Position numbers and translations under genes: made by a program
From: Streptomyces drozdowiczii
Lineage (GTDB): Bacteria; Actinomycetota; Actinomycetes; Streptomycetales; Streptomycetaceae
Assembly: GCF_026167665.1 (NCBI RefSeq)
Contig: NZ_CP098740.1
Location: 310,001-374,000, forward strand
Length of the DNA stretch: 64,000 bases
Reading direction: 5' to 3'
The notes under the pieces: model-generated
What the model saw: only the letters and a program-made list of their open reading frames with translations
Told to the model about the DNA's origin: nothing
Databases searched by the model: none
Part shown: in pieces, positions 35,889-44,099 of the stretch
Layout of the letters: each line of letters starts with the position of its first letter
How positions within the stretch are numbered: the stretch's first letter is position 1

Positions 35889-36771
35889 CGGCGTATCTCC
35901 CGGTTGAGCGCCTCGGCGATGAGCGAGAGTCCGAGGACGAGCGCGGTCACGGTGATCAGGGGCCCCGCGGCGAAGTGCGGGGACTGGGCGAGATAGGGCA
36001 TGGACTGGCTGAGCACGGCACCGAGGGTGGGTTCGGGCGGCCGGACGCCGACGCCGAGGAAGCTCATGGCGCCCTCGATGAAGACGGCGACGGTCAGCGA
36101 GACGGCGATCTGCACGACGAGCGGGTCGGCCGCGTTGGGCAGGATGTGCCGGACCAGCACCCGGGTGCTCGAACCGCCGCCGACCCGGGCGGCCGTGACG
36201 TACTCGCGTTCCCGCTGTACGAGGACGCCGCTGCGCAGCAGCCGGCCGAAGACCGGGACCTCGGCGAGGGCGATGACGAGTACGACGGGGACGCGTCCGG
36301 GGCCGAGGATCGCGGTGACGGCGAGCGCCAGGATCAGCCCGGGGAACGCGAGGAGCAGGTCGAAGACGCGCTGGACGACGGTGTCGGCGACCGGGTGTGC
36401 GGCGGCGGCCAGGGCGAGCAGGCAGCCGAGTGCGGCACCGGCGGGTACGGCGATCGTGATGATGGTGAGGTCGGTGCGGATGCCGTACAGCACCCGGCTG
36501 AGCAGGTCGCGCCCGAGGTCGTCGGTGCCCAGGAGGTGTCCGGGCGTCCCGGGCCCGGCGAGGCTCTGGCCGCTCTGGTCGGTGGGCCCGTGGCCGGCGA
36601 GCAGCGGTGCGAGGAGTCCGGCGAGGACGATCACGCCGACGAGGACGAGGCCGGTGCGGGCGCGGGCGGTGGACAGGGCGGTGCGGTAGGGGTGGCGGGG
36701 GCGGGCCGTGGTGCGCGGCTTGCGGGTGGCCGGGGCGGCGCGGCGGTGAGGAGGTCGGTCGTCTGGGTCAT
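35885..36771 (-). pseudogene. peptide-type ABC permease (DppC-like), N-terminal frameshift
   Basis: The main frame (35885 to about 36735) encodes a DppC-type permease with the coupling loop REYVTAARVGGGSSTRVLVRHILPNAADPLVVQ. It has no usable start upstream of the GTG at 36634, which would lie inside the first membrane helix. The natural ATG (36771, MTQTTDLLTAAPP), 6 bases after the DppB stop, is in another frame that ends at 36631. Adding one base in the GGGG run at 36732-36735 joins MTQTTDLLTAAPP to the TRKPRTTARPRHPYRTALSTARARTG segment and gives about 295 residues, the usual length. Confidence 0.85.
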
Positions 36772-36776
36772 CAGGG

Positions 36777-37721
36777 TTACTCCCACCTGATCCGGGGGTC
36801 GAGCCAGGCGTACACGAGGTCGGTGAGCAGCTGGACGAGGACGAAGACGCCGACCAGGAGCAGCAGCAGGTCCTGGACGACCGGGTAGTCGCGGCGTTGG
36901 AGGCCCTGTTCGGCGAGTTGTCCGAGGCCGGGCCAGGCGAAGATCGCCTCGACCAGGACGGCCCCGCCGAGCAGGTTCCCGACCTGCATGCCGAGCAGGG
37001 TGACGACGGGCGGCAGGGCGTTGGGCAGGGTGTGGCGCCAGAGCAGGCGGCGCGGGGCGATCCCGGCGGCGGTGGCGGTGCGGATGTAGTCCTCGGCGAG
37101 GCCGCGTTCGATGCCGTCCTTGAGGTAGCGGCCGAGGACCGCGGCGCTCGGGAGCGCCAGGCAGAGCGCCGGCAGCACGAGGTACTGGGCGGCGAGGTCC
37201 GGGGCGGTCAGGAAGGCGACCCGGCCGCCGGGCGGCAGTACGGGGAGCGCCACGGCGAAGACCAGGACGAGCAGCACGCCGCTGACGAAGGGCGGCACGG
37301 CCAGGGCGGCGGTGGTGATGACGCGCACGGCGGCGCTCAGCCACCGGTTGCGCGAGGTGGCCCCGATGACGCCGAAGGCCGTACCGAGCACGATCACGAA
37401 GAGGAGGGCGGCGACGGTGAGTTCGGTGGTGGCGCCGAGCCCGTCGCCGATGAGGTCGGCGGTCTGTCCGCCGATCGCGTACGAGGGTCCGAGGTCGCCC
37501 TTGAGGAGCGAGCCGATCCAGTGGGCGTACTGGGAGAGCAGGGGTGCGTCGAGGCCGAGCCGTGCGCGGATCGCGGCGACGGTCGCCGTGTCCGCGTCGG
37601 GTCCGGCGAGCGCGGTGGCGGGGTCGCCGGGCACCAGCCTGAGGATGGTGAAGATCAGGAAGGAGGCGGCGACCAGGACGAGGAGGGCGGACGGCAGCCG
37701 CCGGAGCAGGTAGCTGCGCAT
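36777..37721 (-). CDS. peptide-type ABC permease (DppB-like)
   Basis: The 314-residue protein is a DppB/OppB permease. It has the conserved N-terminus LLRRLPSALLVLVAASFLIFTILRLVPGDPA, five to six membrane segments and the EAA loop EDYIRTATAAGIAPRRLLWRHTLPNALPP that docks on the ATPase. It starts one base after the binding-protein stop. With the DppC-like partner it forms the membrane channel. In this context the substrate may be a sulfur compound rather than a peptide. Confidence 0.93.
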   Translation of the reverse strand: MRSYLLRRLPSALLVLVAASFLIFTILRLVPGDPATALAGPDADTATVAAIRARLGLDAPLLSQYAHWIGSLLKGDLGPSYAIGGQTADLIGDGLGATTELTVAALLFVIVLGTAFGVIGATSRNRWLSAAVRVITTAALAVPPFVSGVLLVLVFAVALPVLPPGGRVAFLTAPDLAAQYLVLPALCLALPSAAVLGRYLKDGIERGLAEDYIRTATAAGIAPRRLLWRHTLPNALPPVVTLLGMQVGNLLGGAVLVEAIFAWPGLGQLAEQGLQRRDYPVVQDLLLLLVGVFVLVQLLTDLVYAWLDPRIRWE

Positions 37722-37722
37722 G

Positions 37723-39315
37723 TCACACCAGGTAGGCGTTGTCGAGGTTGAGGTAGGAGAACTTGTTGAGCGTGACGCCGTGCAGCCGGGCCGCGGAGAC
37801 CTGGAGCTGTCCGCGCACGACGAGGTCGATGAGGAACGCCTCGTCCAGCAGGATGGAGGAGATCTTCCGGTGCAGGGCGTTGGCGGCGGCCGTGTCGGTC
37901 TCGGGCTCGGTCCATGCCTCCCGCACGACCTCGGTGTAGGTGGCCGAGCGGTATTTGCTGGTGTTCTTCGCCTCGTTGAAGGGGTATGCGCTGACGGCCA
38001 GGGTGGAGGGCTGCACCTGGGCGAATCCGTGGCCGAGGGACCACAGGGCGGGCATGCCCTGCGAGATCAGCTTCTTCTGCGCGGTGGCCCCGTCGGTGGG
38101 CTGGAGCGTGACGTGGACGCCGACCTGCTTGAGGTCGTACTGGATGGACTCGGCGATGGCCGTCTCGCCGGGCAGCGCGATGTGCAGCATGGGCAGGTCG
38201 AGCCTGGTGTGCCCGGCGGACTTCAGGAGTTGCCGGGCCTTCGCGGGGTCGTGCGTGTAGTGGGTGCGGTTGGCCTCGCTGTACGCGGGTGAGGACTTGG
38301 GCCAGGGCGCGGCGGAGGCGAGGCCGTAACCGCCGAGGGTCTGGGCGACGAGCCGGTCCCGGTCGACGGCCCAGGCGAGCGCCTGGCGGACGGTGCGGTC
38401 GTTGAGCGGGGTGACCGTGGTGTTGACGCCCAGGTAGATGGCGCCGGCGCCGGTGTCGTAGTCGCTGATGGTGAGCCCGTTGTCGGTCTTGACGACGCCG
38501 AGGCTCTTGCCGGGCACGTCGAAGGAGAGCTGGGACTGGCCGGAGCGCAGGGACGAGATCAGCGCGTCGGCCTGGGCTATGACCCGCAGTTCGACCCCGT
38601 CGAGGTAGGGGCGGCCGGGCTGCCAGTACGCGTCGTTGCGGGCGAGGCTCAGACCGGCGCCGGGGCTCCACTTCTTCAGCTTGAACGGGCCGGTCCCGAT
38701 GAACTTCTTTCCGGCGACGGCGTCCTCGACGCTCTCCGAGTCCGCGATGATCATGAACTCGAACAGGTCGAAGAGGTTGTTGACCGGGTGCGCCAGCTTG
38801 AGCACCAGCTCGTGGTCGCCGCGCTTCTCGAATCCGGTGATGGCGGCGGCCGTGCTGCGCAACTGAGCTGCTCTCACCGGGTTCTGAAGGTTCTTCACCG
38901 CGAAGATCACGTCGTCGGCGGTGAACTCGCGGCCGTTGTGGAAGGTGACGTCGTCGCGCAGCCGGAGCGTGATACTGCGTCCGTCCTTGGCGTACGTCCA
39001 GGAGCTGGCGAGTTCGGGTTTCGGGTGGAGGCGGTCGTCGTAGCGGGTGAGGGTGTTGTAGAGCAGGCGTTGCTGGAGGGACTGGTTGCTCTGCGCGAAG
39101 AGCAGGGCGGGGGTGAAGTCGGCGTTCACGGCGATGTTCAGCACACCGCCGCGTCGTGGTGCGGCGCTCGCGCCCTTCGGGGCGGACGAGGTCTCCGACA
39201 CGGCCGAGCGGCAGCCCGCGAGGCCCAGTCCGAGGAGCAGGGCGCCGCCGCCCGCGGCGCGGAGCGTGGAGCGCCGGGACGGTCCGGAGGGCGTGAGGGG
39301 GTACAGCTCGGTCAT
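37723..39315 (-). CDS. peptide-type ABC transporter substrate-binding lipoprotein (family 5)
   Basis: The 530-residue protein carries a twin-arginine-like lipoprotein signal (Arg14-Arg15 in SRRSTLRAAG, lipid Cys35 in LGLAGC). The mature sequence is an SBP_bac_5 protein with GGVLNIAVNADFTPALLF and LASSWTYAKDGRSITLRLRDDVTFHNGREFTADDV, the family signature. The ATG at 39315 is preferred over the longer frame. It is the first structural gene of a five-gene operon (binding protein, two permeases, double ATPase, arylsulfatase). A cysteine-type leader peptide 300 bases upstream implies control by sulfur supply. Confidence 0.92.
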   Translation of the reverse strand: MTELYPLTPSGPSRRSTLRAAGGGALLLGLGLAGCRSAVSETSSAPKGASAAPRRGGVLNIAVNADFTPALLFAQSNQSLQQRLLYNTLTRYDDRLHPKPELASSWTYAKDGRSITLRLRDDVTFHNGREFTADDVIFAVKNLQNPVRAAQLRSTAAAITGFEKRGDHELVLKLAHPVNNLFDLFEFMIIADSESVEDAVAGKKFIGTGPFKLKKWSPGAGLSLARNDAYWQPGRPYLDGVELRVIAQADALISSLRSGQSQLSFDVPGKSLGVVKTDNGLTISDYDTGAGAIYLGVNTTVTPLNDRTVRQALAWAVDRDRLVAQTLGGYGLASAAPWPKSSPAYSEANRTHYTHDPAKARQLLKSAGHTRLDLPMLHIALPGETAIAESIQYDLKQVGVHVTLQPTDGATAQKKLISQGMPALWSLGHGFAQVQPSTLAVSAYPFNEAKNTSKYRSATYTEVVREAWTEPETDTAAANALHRKISSILLDEAFLIDLVVRGQLQVSAARLHGVTLNKFSYLNLDNAYLV

Positions 39316-39615
39316 CGATGCCTGCCTGTGACGGTGGGAAGAGGGAAGGGAGGAGCGCGCGGCGGAGCGCGTACGCGTATTCGTTCCGCTGCGGGAGGAA
39401 TGGAGCGACGGGGATGCGCTGCGCGAAAGGCGCACCGGACCGGGACCGCTGCGGCGGCCCTACGGAATCGGCGCGGGTAGGCGTGAAGGGCTCCCGCGAC
39501 GCACGGGAGCGGGAGAAGCCGAACGGAGAAGGGGGTTCCCGGGTCTCAGCGGGTCGGTGTCACCCGTGAGAGGTCAGCGGAGCGGGGCCGTGGGGCCGCG
39601 CCGCCGCGGTCCGGG
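39316..39615 (-). promoter_or_regulatory. leader region between Cys-leader peptide and ABC operon (candidate attenuator)
   Basis: This 300-base stretch has no credible gene. It holds a perfect 7-bp hairpin, GCTCCCG and CGGGAGC with a 7-base loop (39490-39510), and several GC-rich imperfect stems. Between a cysteine-containing leader ORF and the operon it may serve as a transcription or translation attenuator; the alternate pairing has not been resolved. Confidence 0.4.
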
Positions 39616-39699
39616 TCAGCGGCGGACGGCACAGACCGCGCTGGCCTGTCGACAGAGGTCGACGTGCCTGCGGGAGACGAGGCGCTTGTCCGGGTTCAC
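39616..39699 (-). CDS. cysteine-containing leader peptide (27 aa)
   Basis: From the GTG at 39699 the frame reads MNPDKRLVSRRHVDLCRQAS and then AVCAVRR, ending TGA. The RRHVDLCR-like motif with paired cysteines is the pattern of the actinobacterial putative leader peptides found ahead of sulfur-metabolism genes. Cysteine codons there are thought to sense charged tRNA-Cys. It has an exceptionally clear leaderless promoter: TTGACC, 18 bases, CATATT, 6 bases, GTG. It lies 300 bases upstream of the importer/sulfatase operon, marking that operon as sulfur-regulated. Confidence 0.75.
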   Translation of the reverse strand: MNPDKRLVSRRHVDLCRQASAVCAVRR

Positions 39700-39705
39700 G
39701 GGAGC

Positions 39706-39735
39706 AATATGACAGCGGCCTCGCCGGACGGTCAA
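39706..39735 (-). promoter_or_regulatory. sigma-70-type promoter of the leader peptide
   Basis: On the reverse strand the -35 TTGACC (39730-39735) and -10 CATATT (39706-39711) are 18 bases apart. The -10 ends 6 bases before the GTG at 39699, which predicts a leaderless mRNA. Confidence 0.7.
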
Positions 39736-39787
39736 CCTGCGTGGTCCGCATCCTGGTACGAAGTGCTTTCCCCCGTCCGGTGGCCGA

Positions 39788-40993
39788 CTAGCGCACGGAG
39801 GCCGTCAGGGGGCTTCTGAACAGGGGGTTCAGGACGACGGCACCGGCCGCGACCGGGAGGACGGCCGTCCCGGCATGCGGACTGACGATGCGTTCGGGGT
39901 CCTGGCAGACGTGCGAGTGGTCGACCGCTGCGCCCCTGATCTCCTCCAGGTACTCCGGGTTGGTCAGGCTGGCGTGCTCGGTGACGACCACGAGGTCGGG
40001 GTTGAGGACGTCGAGCAGCAGGGCCGTGGCCCGGCCGACCGCGCGGGCCCGTTCGCGGAGCAGCCGGTCGGCGCGCCGGTCCCCGGCCGCCGCCGCGTCC
40101 ACCACCAGAAAGGCGTCGGGCCAGGGCACGATGCCCCGCCGCACGGCGGTCCGCGCCATCGCGGTGTTCGAGGCGGTCGCCTCCAGGCAGCCCGAGCGCC
40201 CGCAGGGGCAGACCACCGTGGAGTCCGGCACGGGCAGGTGAGCCACGTCCCCGGCACCGGACCCGGGCCCCTGGTGCACCAGGCCGGTGATGCCGAGTGC
40301 CGCGTCGACCACGTTGCCGATGAACAGGTGGACCAGGCTGCGCCGCGCCTCGGGCCGGCCGAACAGGATCTCGGACTGGGCGACGGCCCGGGCGTGGTTG
40401 TCGACGCGCACCTCCAAACCGCCCAGTTCACCGGCGAGTTCGGCAGCGAGAGGGCGGCCGGCCCAGCCGAGCGTGTGGTGCCGCACGGCCGTGCCCGAGA
40501 CCGGGTCGACCCAGCCGCCGAGGGCCGCGCCCACCCCCAGCAGCGGCCGGTCGCGCCGGACGTCGTCCAGGAAGGCGCGCAGCCCGCGCGCGATCCTCGG
40601 CGGCAGGTCCCCGGCGGCGATGCCGTCGTGCGGGAAGGTGCGCCGGTCGAGCAGCCGGCCGCGCAGGTCGAGCAGGCCGAAGGTCGACGCGGGCACCCCG
40701 ATGTGCACCCCGGCGACCAGGGGTCCGTCGCTCTCGCCGGTGTGCAGGTCGACCGGGATCTGCGGCCGGCCCACCCCGTTGCCGACGGTCAGCTCGGGCA
40801 ACTCCCGCACCAGGCCCAGCCGTACGAGGTCGGTGCACTGGCGTGACACGGCGGCCTGGCTCAGCCCGGAGCGGTCGGCGATCGTCCGGCGGGCGACGGG
40901 GCCGTGGTCCAGGACGGTGCGCAGCACGGTGGCGGCGTTGGTCTCGCGCCTTCCGTCACCGGTCGCGCGGAAGAGGCGGGGGGCGGCGGTCAT
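39788..40993 (-). CDS. ROK-family transcriptional regulator
   Basis: The 401-residue protein has an N-terminal MarR-like helix-turn-helix (about 30-75, GPVARRTIADRSGLSQAAVSRQCTDLVRLGLV) and a ROK domain (about 95-390). The ROK zinc motif CPCGRSGCLE is intact. AAGGAAGG lies 6 bases before the ATG at 40993. ROK repressors usually respond to sugars or sugar phosphates. Placed between the importer/sulfatase operon and the divergent AtsK-like/sulfatase operon, it may link sulfur scavenging to a sulfated sugar. The two GTGAATTC boxes upstream may be its own operators. Confidence 0.88.
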   Translation of the reverse strand: MTAAPRLFRATGDGRRETNAATVLRTVLDHGPVARRTIADRSGLSQAAVSRQCTDLVRLGLVRELPELTVGNGVGRPQIPVDLHTGESDGPLVAGVHIGVPASTFGLLDLRGRLLDRRTFPHDGIAAGDLPPRIARGLRAFLDDVRRDRPLLGVGAALGGWVDPVSGTAVRHHTLGWAGRPLAAELAGELGGLEVRVDNHARAVAQSEILFGRPEARRSLVHLFIGNVVDAALGITGLVHQGPGSGAGDVAHLPVPDSTVVCPCGRSGCLEATASNTAMARTAVRRGIVPWPDAFLVVDAAAAGDRRADRLLRERARAVGRATALLLDVLNPDLVVVTEHASLTNPEYLEEIRGAAVDHSHVCQDPERIVSPHAGTAVLPVAAGAVVLNPLFRSPLTASVR

Positions 40994-41047
40994 GGGGGCC
41001 TTCCTTCGGTCCTGCGCCCGGTGGGGCGCTCGCAACGTTACGGCGGC

Positions 41048-41120
41048 GTGAATTCGCACGGGGCCGGTGGCCGGGGCCGGGGGCGGCGCCCGCGCACTGC
41101 CGGGTCTCATGGGTGAATTC
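41048..41120. promoter_or_regulatory. paired GTGAATTC boxes upstream of ROK gene
   Basis: GTGAATTC occurs at 41048-41055 and 41113-41120, starts 65 bases apart. The second lies in an imperfect palindrome, TGGGTGAATTCCCA. AT-centred boxes are rare in this sequence, so they may be ROK binding sites. Confidence 0.35.
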
Positions 41121-41261
41121 CCAGGTCAGCGAGGGCTTTTGGGCGCTCCTCGAAGGTGTTCGGTGACCCCGTGCAGGCGCCGATTGAACCACTGCCGAAC
41201 GCCCCGCGGGGTGCCGGCGGGTGCTTGACGTACCCGGTGGGGCGCTGCGAGTCTCCGGGAC

Positions 41262-41354
41262 ATGTTCGCGACGGCACTCACCGATGCGCGGCCCGCCCGC
41301 GCCGGCCGCCCCGCTCCTCAGCCCGTGTGTCCGGGCCCCTGTACCGCCGCCTGA
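41262..41354 (+). CDS. possible second leader peptide (30 aa)
   Basis: ATG at 41262 begins MFATALTDARPARAGRPAPQ followed by PVCPGPCTAA, with two cysteines near the end. TTGACG (41225-41230), an 18-base spacer, GAGTCT and 7 bases to the ATG mirror the layout at 39699, though the -10 is poor. The frame ends 208 bases before the AtsK-like gene. It lacks the HVDLCR motif, so it is tentative. Confidence 0.25.
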   Translation: MFATALTDARPARAGRPAPQPVCPGPCTAA

Positions 41355-41476
41355 CCTCACCGGCGTACCACCGCACCGCGCTCCCTCTCCTGGCCCGGCG
41401 ATTCCGCTGAGTCGGCAACTCCGCGCACCGTAGCTCCGGGCAGTGCACCGTCTCCGCCCGTGGGCTCCTCCCGCCT

Positions 41477-41501
41477 CAATTAATTCCGCTCCACAATTAA
41501 T
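41477..41501. promoter_or_regulatory. CAATTAAT direct repeat upstream of atsK-like gene
   Basis: CAATTAAT occurs at 41477-41484 and 41494-41501, 17 bases start to start. Each core ATTAAT is itself palindromic. So AT-rich a pair in a 72 percent GC region, 62 bases before a start codon, suggests a transcription-factor site. Confidence 0.45.
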
Positions 41502-41562
41502 CCGCCCGCCGTCGGCCGCGTCCAGCGCCCGGCCGCGACGGGCAACCTCGAAGGGAAACCCC

Positions 41563-42513
41563 ATGTCCTCCACCACCACCGCCCCCGCCGTCACCGTCCA
41601 GCAGCTCGGCGGCCGTATCGGCGCGGTCATCTCGGGTGTACGGCTCGGCGGCGATCTCGACCCGGAGACGGTGGCCGCCGTCCGGGCCGCGCTCCTCGCC
41701 CACAAGGTCGTCTTCTTCCGGGAGCAGGACCACCTGGACGAGGAGAGCCACGAGGCGTTCGGCCGGCTGCTCGGCACGCCCGTCGCCCATCCGACCGTGC
41801 CGTCCGCCGACGGGCGGTATTCGCTCGGCATCGACTCCGACCACGGCGGCCGGGCCAACCAGTGGCACACCGACGTCACCTTCGTCCCCGCCTACCCGGC
41901 CTTCTCCATCCTGCGGGCCGTCGTGATCCCCCCGTACGGCGGCAACACCCTGTGGTCCAACACGGCCGCCGCCTATGCGGAGCTGCCCGAGCAGCTGCGC
42001 ACCCTGGCGGACGGGCTGCGGGCCGTCCACTCCAACGACTACGACTACGTTTCCGTGCGCCCCAACGCCCTGCCGGAAGCACTCCAGCAGTACCGCGAGG
42101 TGTTCACGTCGACCAAGTTCCTCACCGAGCACCCGGTGGTCCGCGTGCACCCCGAGACCGGCGAACGCGTCCTGCTGCTGGGCAACTTCGTGCAGCGGAT
42201 CAGCGGCCTGACCGGGCGCGACTCGCGGGCCCTGGTCGACCTGTTCCAGTCGCACATCGAGCGCCCGGAGAACACCGTGCGCTGGGACTGGCAGGTGGGC
42301 GACGTGGCGATCTGGGACAACCGCGCCACCCAGCACTACGGCGTGGACGACTCCGACACCCACGAGCGCAAGCTCCGCCGCGTCACCATCGACGGTGACG
42401 TCCCGGTCGGCGTCGACGGCCGCTCCTCCACCCTCCTCAGCCCCGAGGCGGTGCCGGACCCGTCCTTCGGCATCCCGTCCGGCGCCTCCACCGCCGAGGC
42501 GACGGCTGCGTGA
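41563..42513 (+). CDS. atsK: AtsK-like Fe(II)/2-oxoglutarate alkylsulfate dioxygenase
   Basis: The 316-residue protein belongs to the TauD/TfdA family. The iron ligands are His102 and Asp104 (WHTDVTF) and His258 ([11 protein letters not shown]), and Arg272/273 binds 2-oxoglutarate. Segments such as [24 protein letters not shown] and [18 protein letters not shown] are closer to Pseudomonas AtsK (alkylsulfatase) than to taurine dioxygenase, as I recall those sequences. Such enzymes oxidise alkyl sulfate esters to release sulfate and an aldehyde. AAGGGA precedes the ATG. The stop overlaps the next sulfatase gene (GTGA), forming a two-gene sulfur-release operon. Confidence 0.88.
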   Translation: MSSTTTAPAVTVQQLGGRIGAVISGVRLGGDLDPETVAAVRAALLAHKVVFFREQDHLDEESHEAFGRLLGTPVAHPTVPSADGRYSLGIDSDHGGRANQWHTDVTFVPAYPAFSILRAVVIPPYGGNTLWSNTAAAYAELPEQLRTLADGLRAVHSNDYDYVSVRPNALPEALQQYREVFTSTKFLTEHPVVRVHPETGERVLLLGNFVQRISGLTGRDSRALVDLFQSHIERPENTVRWDWQVGDVAIWDNRATQHYGVDDSDTHERKLRRVTIDGDVPVGVDGRSSTLLSPEAVPDPSFGIPSGASTAEATAA

Positions 42514-43970
42514 GCGAGCACTCCCCGATCCCGGAGGGCGGCGTCCCGGCGCCGCCCTCCGGGCCACGCCCGCAGGTGATCGTGGTCCTCACCGACCAGC
42601 AGCGCTGGGACACGGCCGGGGTGCACGGCAACCGGGCCGGTGTGACACCCGAGTTCGACCGCATCGCCCGCGAAGGCACCCTCTTCGAGCAGGCGGTCAC
42701 CCCCAACCCGGTCTGCGCGCCCGCCCGTTCGTCGCTCCAGACCGGCCGCTACCCGACAGCCACCGGTGTCTTCCGCAACGGTCTGCCGCTCCCCGGCGAC
42801 ATCCCCACGCTGGCCGGCGAGTTCGCGGCGGCCGGATACGCCACCGGCTACATCGGGAAGTGGCACCTGGCGGGCGACGACAACCCCGACGGGCCGGTGC
42901 CGCCGGCCCTGCGGGGCGGTTACGGTACCTGGCTGGCCTCCGACCGGCTGGAATTCACCTCGGACGCGTACCGCACGGTGGTGCACGACGAGGACGGCGA
43001 GCCGGTGCGGCTGCCCGGCTACCGTTCGGACGCCCTGATCGACGCGGCGATCCGGTTCGTCGCCGACCACCACGACCGGCCGTACCTCCTCTTCCTGTCG
43101 CTGTTGGAGCCGCACCACCAGAACCCCACCGACGACTACCCGGCCCCGGCGGGGTACCGGGAGCGGTACGAGGGTGCCTGGCTGCCGCCCGACCTGGCCG
43201 CGCTCTCCCCGGGGGCCGAGCAGGGCGGGGCGCACCGCCACCTCGCCGGGTACCTGGGCCAGATCAAGCGGGTCGACGAGGGGGTGGGCCGGCTGCGCGA
43301 CGCCCTGCGGAGCCTGGGCACCGAGGAGCACACGGTCCTGGCGTGGACGGCGGACCACGGGTCCCATTTCCGTACCCGCAACAGCGAGTACAAGCGCTCG
43401 GCCCACGAGGCGTCGGTCCGGGTGCCCCTGGCGGTCACCGGGCCGGGCTTCAGCGGTGGCGGGCTCGTCCGTCGGCCGATCTCCACGGTGGACCTGATGC
43501 CGACCCTGCTCGCGGCGGCCGGCCTCCCGGTCCCGCCCGGCGTACAGGGGCGCTCCCTGCTGCCGCTGACCGGAGGCGGCCGCGATCCGGAGCGGCCCGG
43601 CTCCGTGTTCGTCCAGATCAGCGAGGACCGGGTGGGGCGCGCGGTGCGCACCTCGCGCTGGAAGTACGCCGTGGAGGCACCGGGCGCGGACGCCTGGAAC
43701 GATCCTGGCGCGGACCACTACACGGAGACGGAGCTGTACGACCTGGCGGCCGACCCGTACGAGCTGGACAATCTCGTCGGCCTCGACTCGCACCGCGCGG
43801 TCGCCGACGAGCTGCGCCGGGAGCTCCTGGACTGGCTGGCCCGGATCGAGGGCGCGGAGCCCGCCGTCGTACGCGCCCCGGCACGGCCGTCCGGGCAGCG
43901 CCGGGCGGAGTCCTTCCCGGCCGGAACGCCGTGGGAGGGGGTCAGGTTCGGCCACAACCCGCGCGGGTGA
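42510..43970 (+). CDS. type I sulfatase
   Basis: The 486-residue protein is a formylglycine-dependent sulfatase. The metal residues lie in [15 protein letters not shown] starts at Cys69 (the residue modified to formylglycine), GKWHLAG follows near 115 and WTADHGSH near 285. Its sequence group differs from the longer arylsulfatase at 31667, and resembles sulfatases acting on sugar or choline sulfates; the substrate cannot be fixed. The GTG start at 42510 overlaps the dioxygenase stop, so both are translated together. No signal peptide is visible. Confidence 0.9.
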   Translation: MSEHSPIPEGGVPAPPSGPRPQVIVVLTDQQRWDTAGVHGNRAGVTPEFDRIAREGTLFEQAVTPNPVCAPARSSLQTGRYPTATGVFRNGLPLPGDIPTLAGEFAAAGYATGYIGKWHLAGDDNPDGPVPPALRGGYGTWLASDRLEFTSDAYRTVVHDEDGEPVRLPGYRSDALIDAAIRFVADHHDRPYLLFLSLLEPHHQNPTDDYPAPAGYRERYEGAWLPPDLAALSPGAEQGGAHRHLAGYLGQIKRVDEGVGRLRDALRSLGTEEHTVLAWTADHGSHFRTRNSEYKRSAHEASVRVPLAVTGPGFSGGGLVRRPISTVDLMPTLLAAAGLPVPPGVQGRSLLPLTGGGRDPERPGSVFVQISEDRVGRAVRTSRWKYAVEAPGADAWNDPGADHYTETELYDLAADPYELDNLVGLDSHRAVADELRRELLDWLARIEGAEPAVVRAPARPSGQRRAESFPAGTPWEGVRFGHNPRG

Positions 43971-44007
43971 CATCGCGGGCGCGGGGATGTCCCGCCGCCC
44001 CGCAGAC

Positions 44008-44023
44008 TGGACTTGCCGGTCCA
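44008..44023. promoter_or_regulatory. TetR-type operator upstream of quinone oxidoreductase
   Basis: TGGAC-TTGCCG-GTCCA is an inverted repeat 77 bases before the oxidoreductase start. It is followed by an AT-rich stretch (ATTTTTGCCTTTCTACGG) that may hold the promoter. The TetR protein encoded downstream in the same operon is the likely ligand. Confidence 0.5.
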
Positions 44024-44099
44024 TTTTTGCCTTTCTACGGTGGCATGACCTCACCGCGGCACACGGCTCGCGGTGACGGCTCACGGAGAGGCACACCCG

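Larger units (their letters stand above)
40994..41562. other. 569-bp divergent intergenic region
   Basis: No well-supported gene of normal size lies here. It holds two GTGAATTC boxes (41048-41055 and 41113-41120), a TTGACG-led candidate promoter (41225), a possible 30-codon leader ORF (41262-41354) and a CAATTAAT direct repeat (41477-41501). Control of both the ROK gene and the dioxygenase operon probably resides here. Confidence 0.5.
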
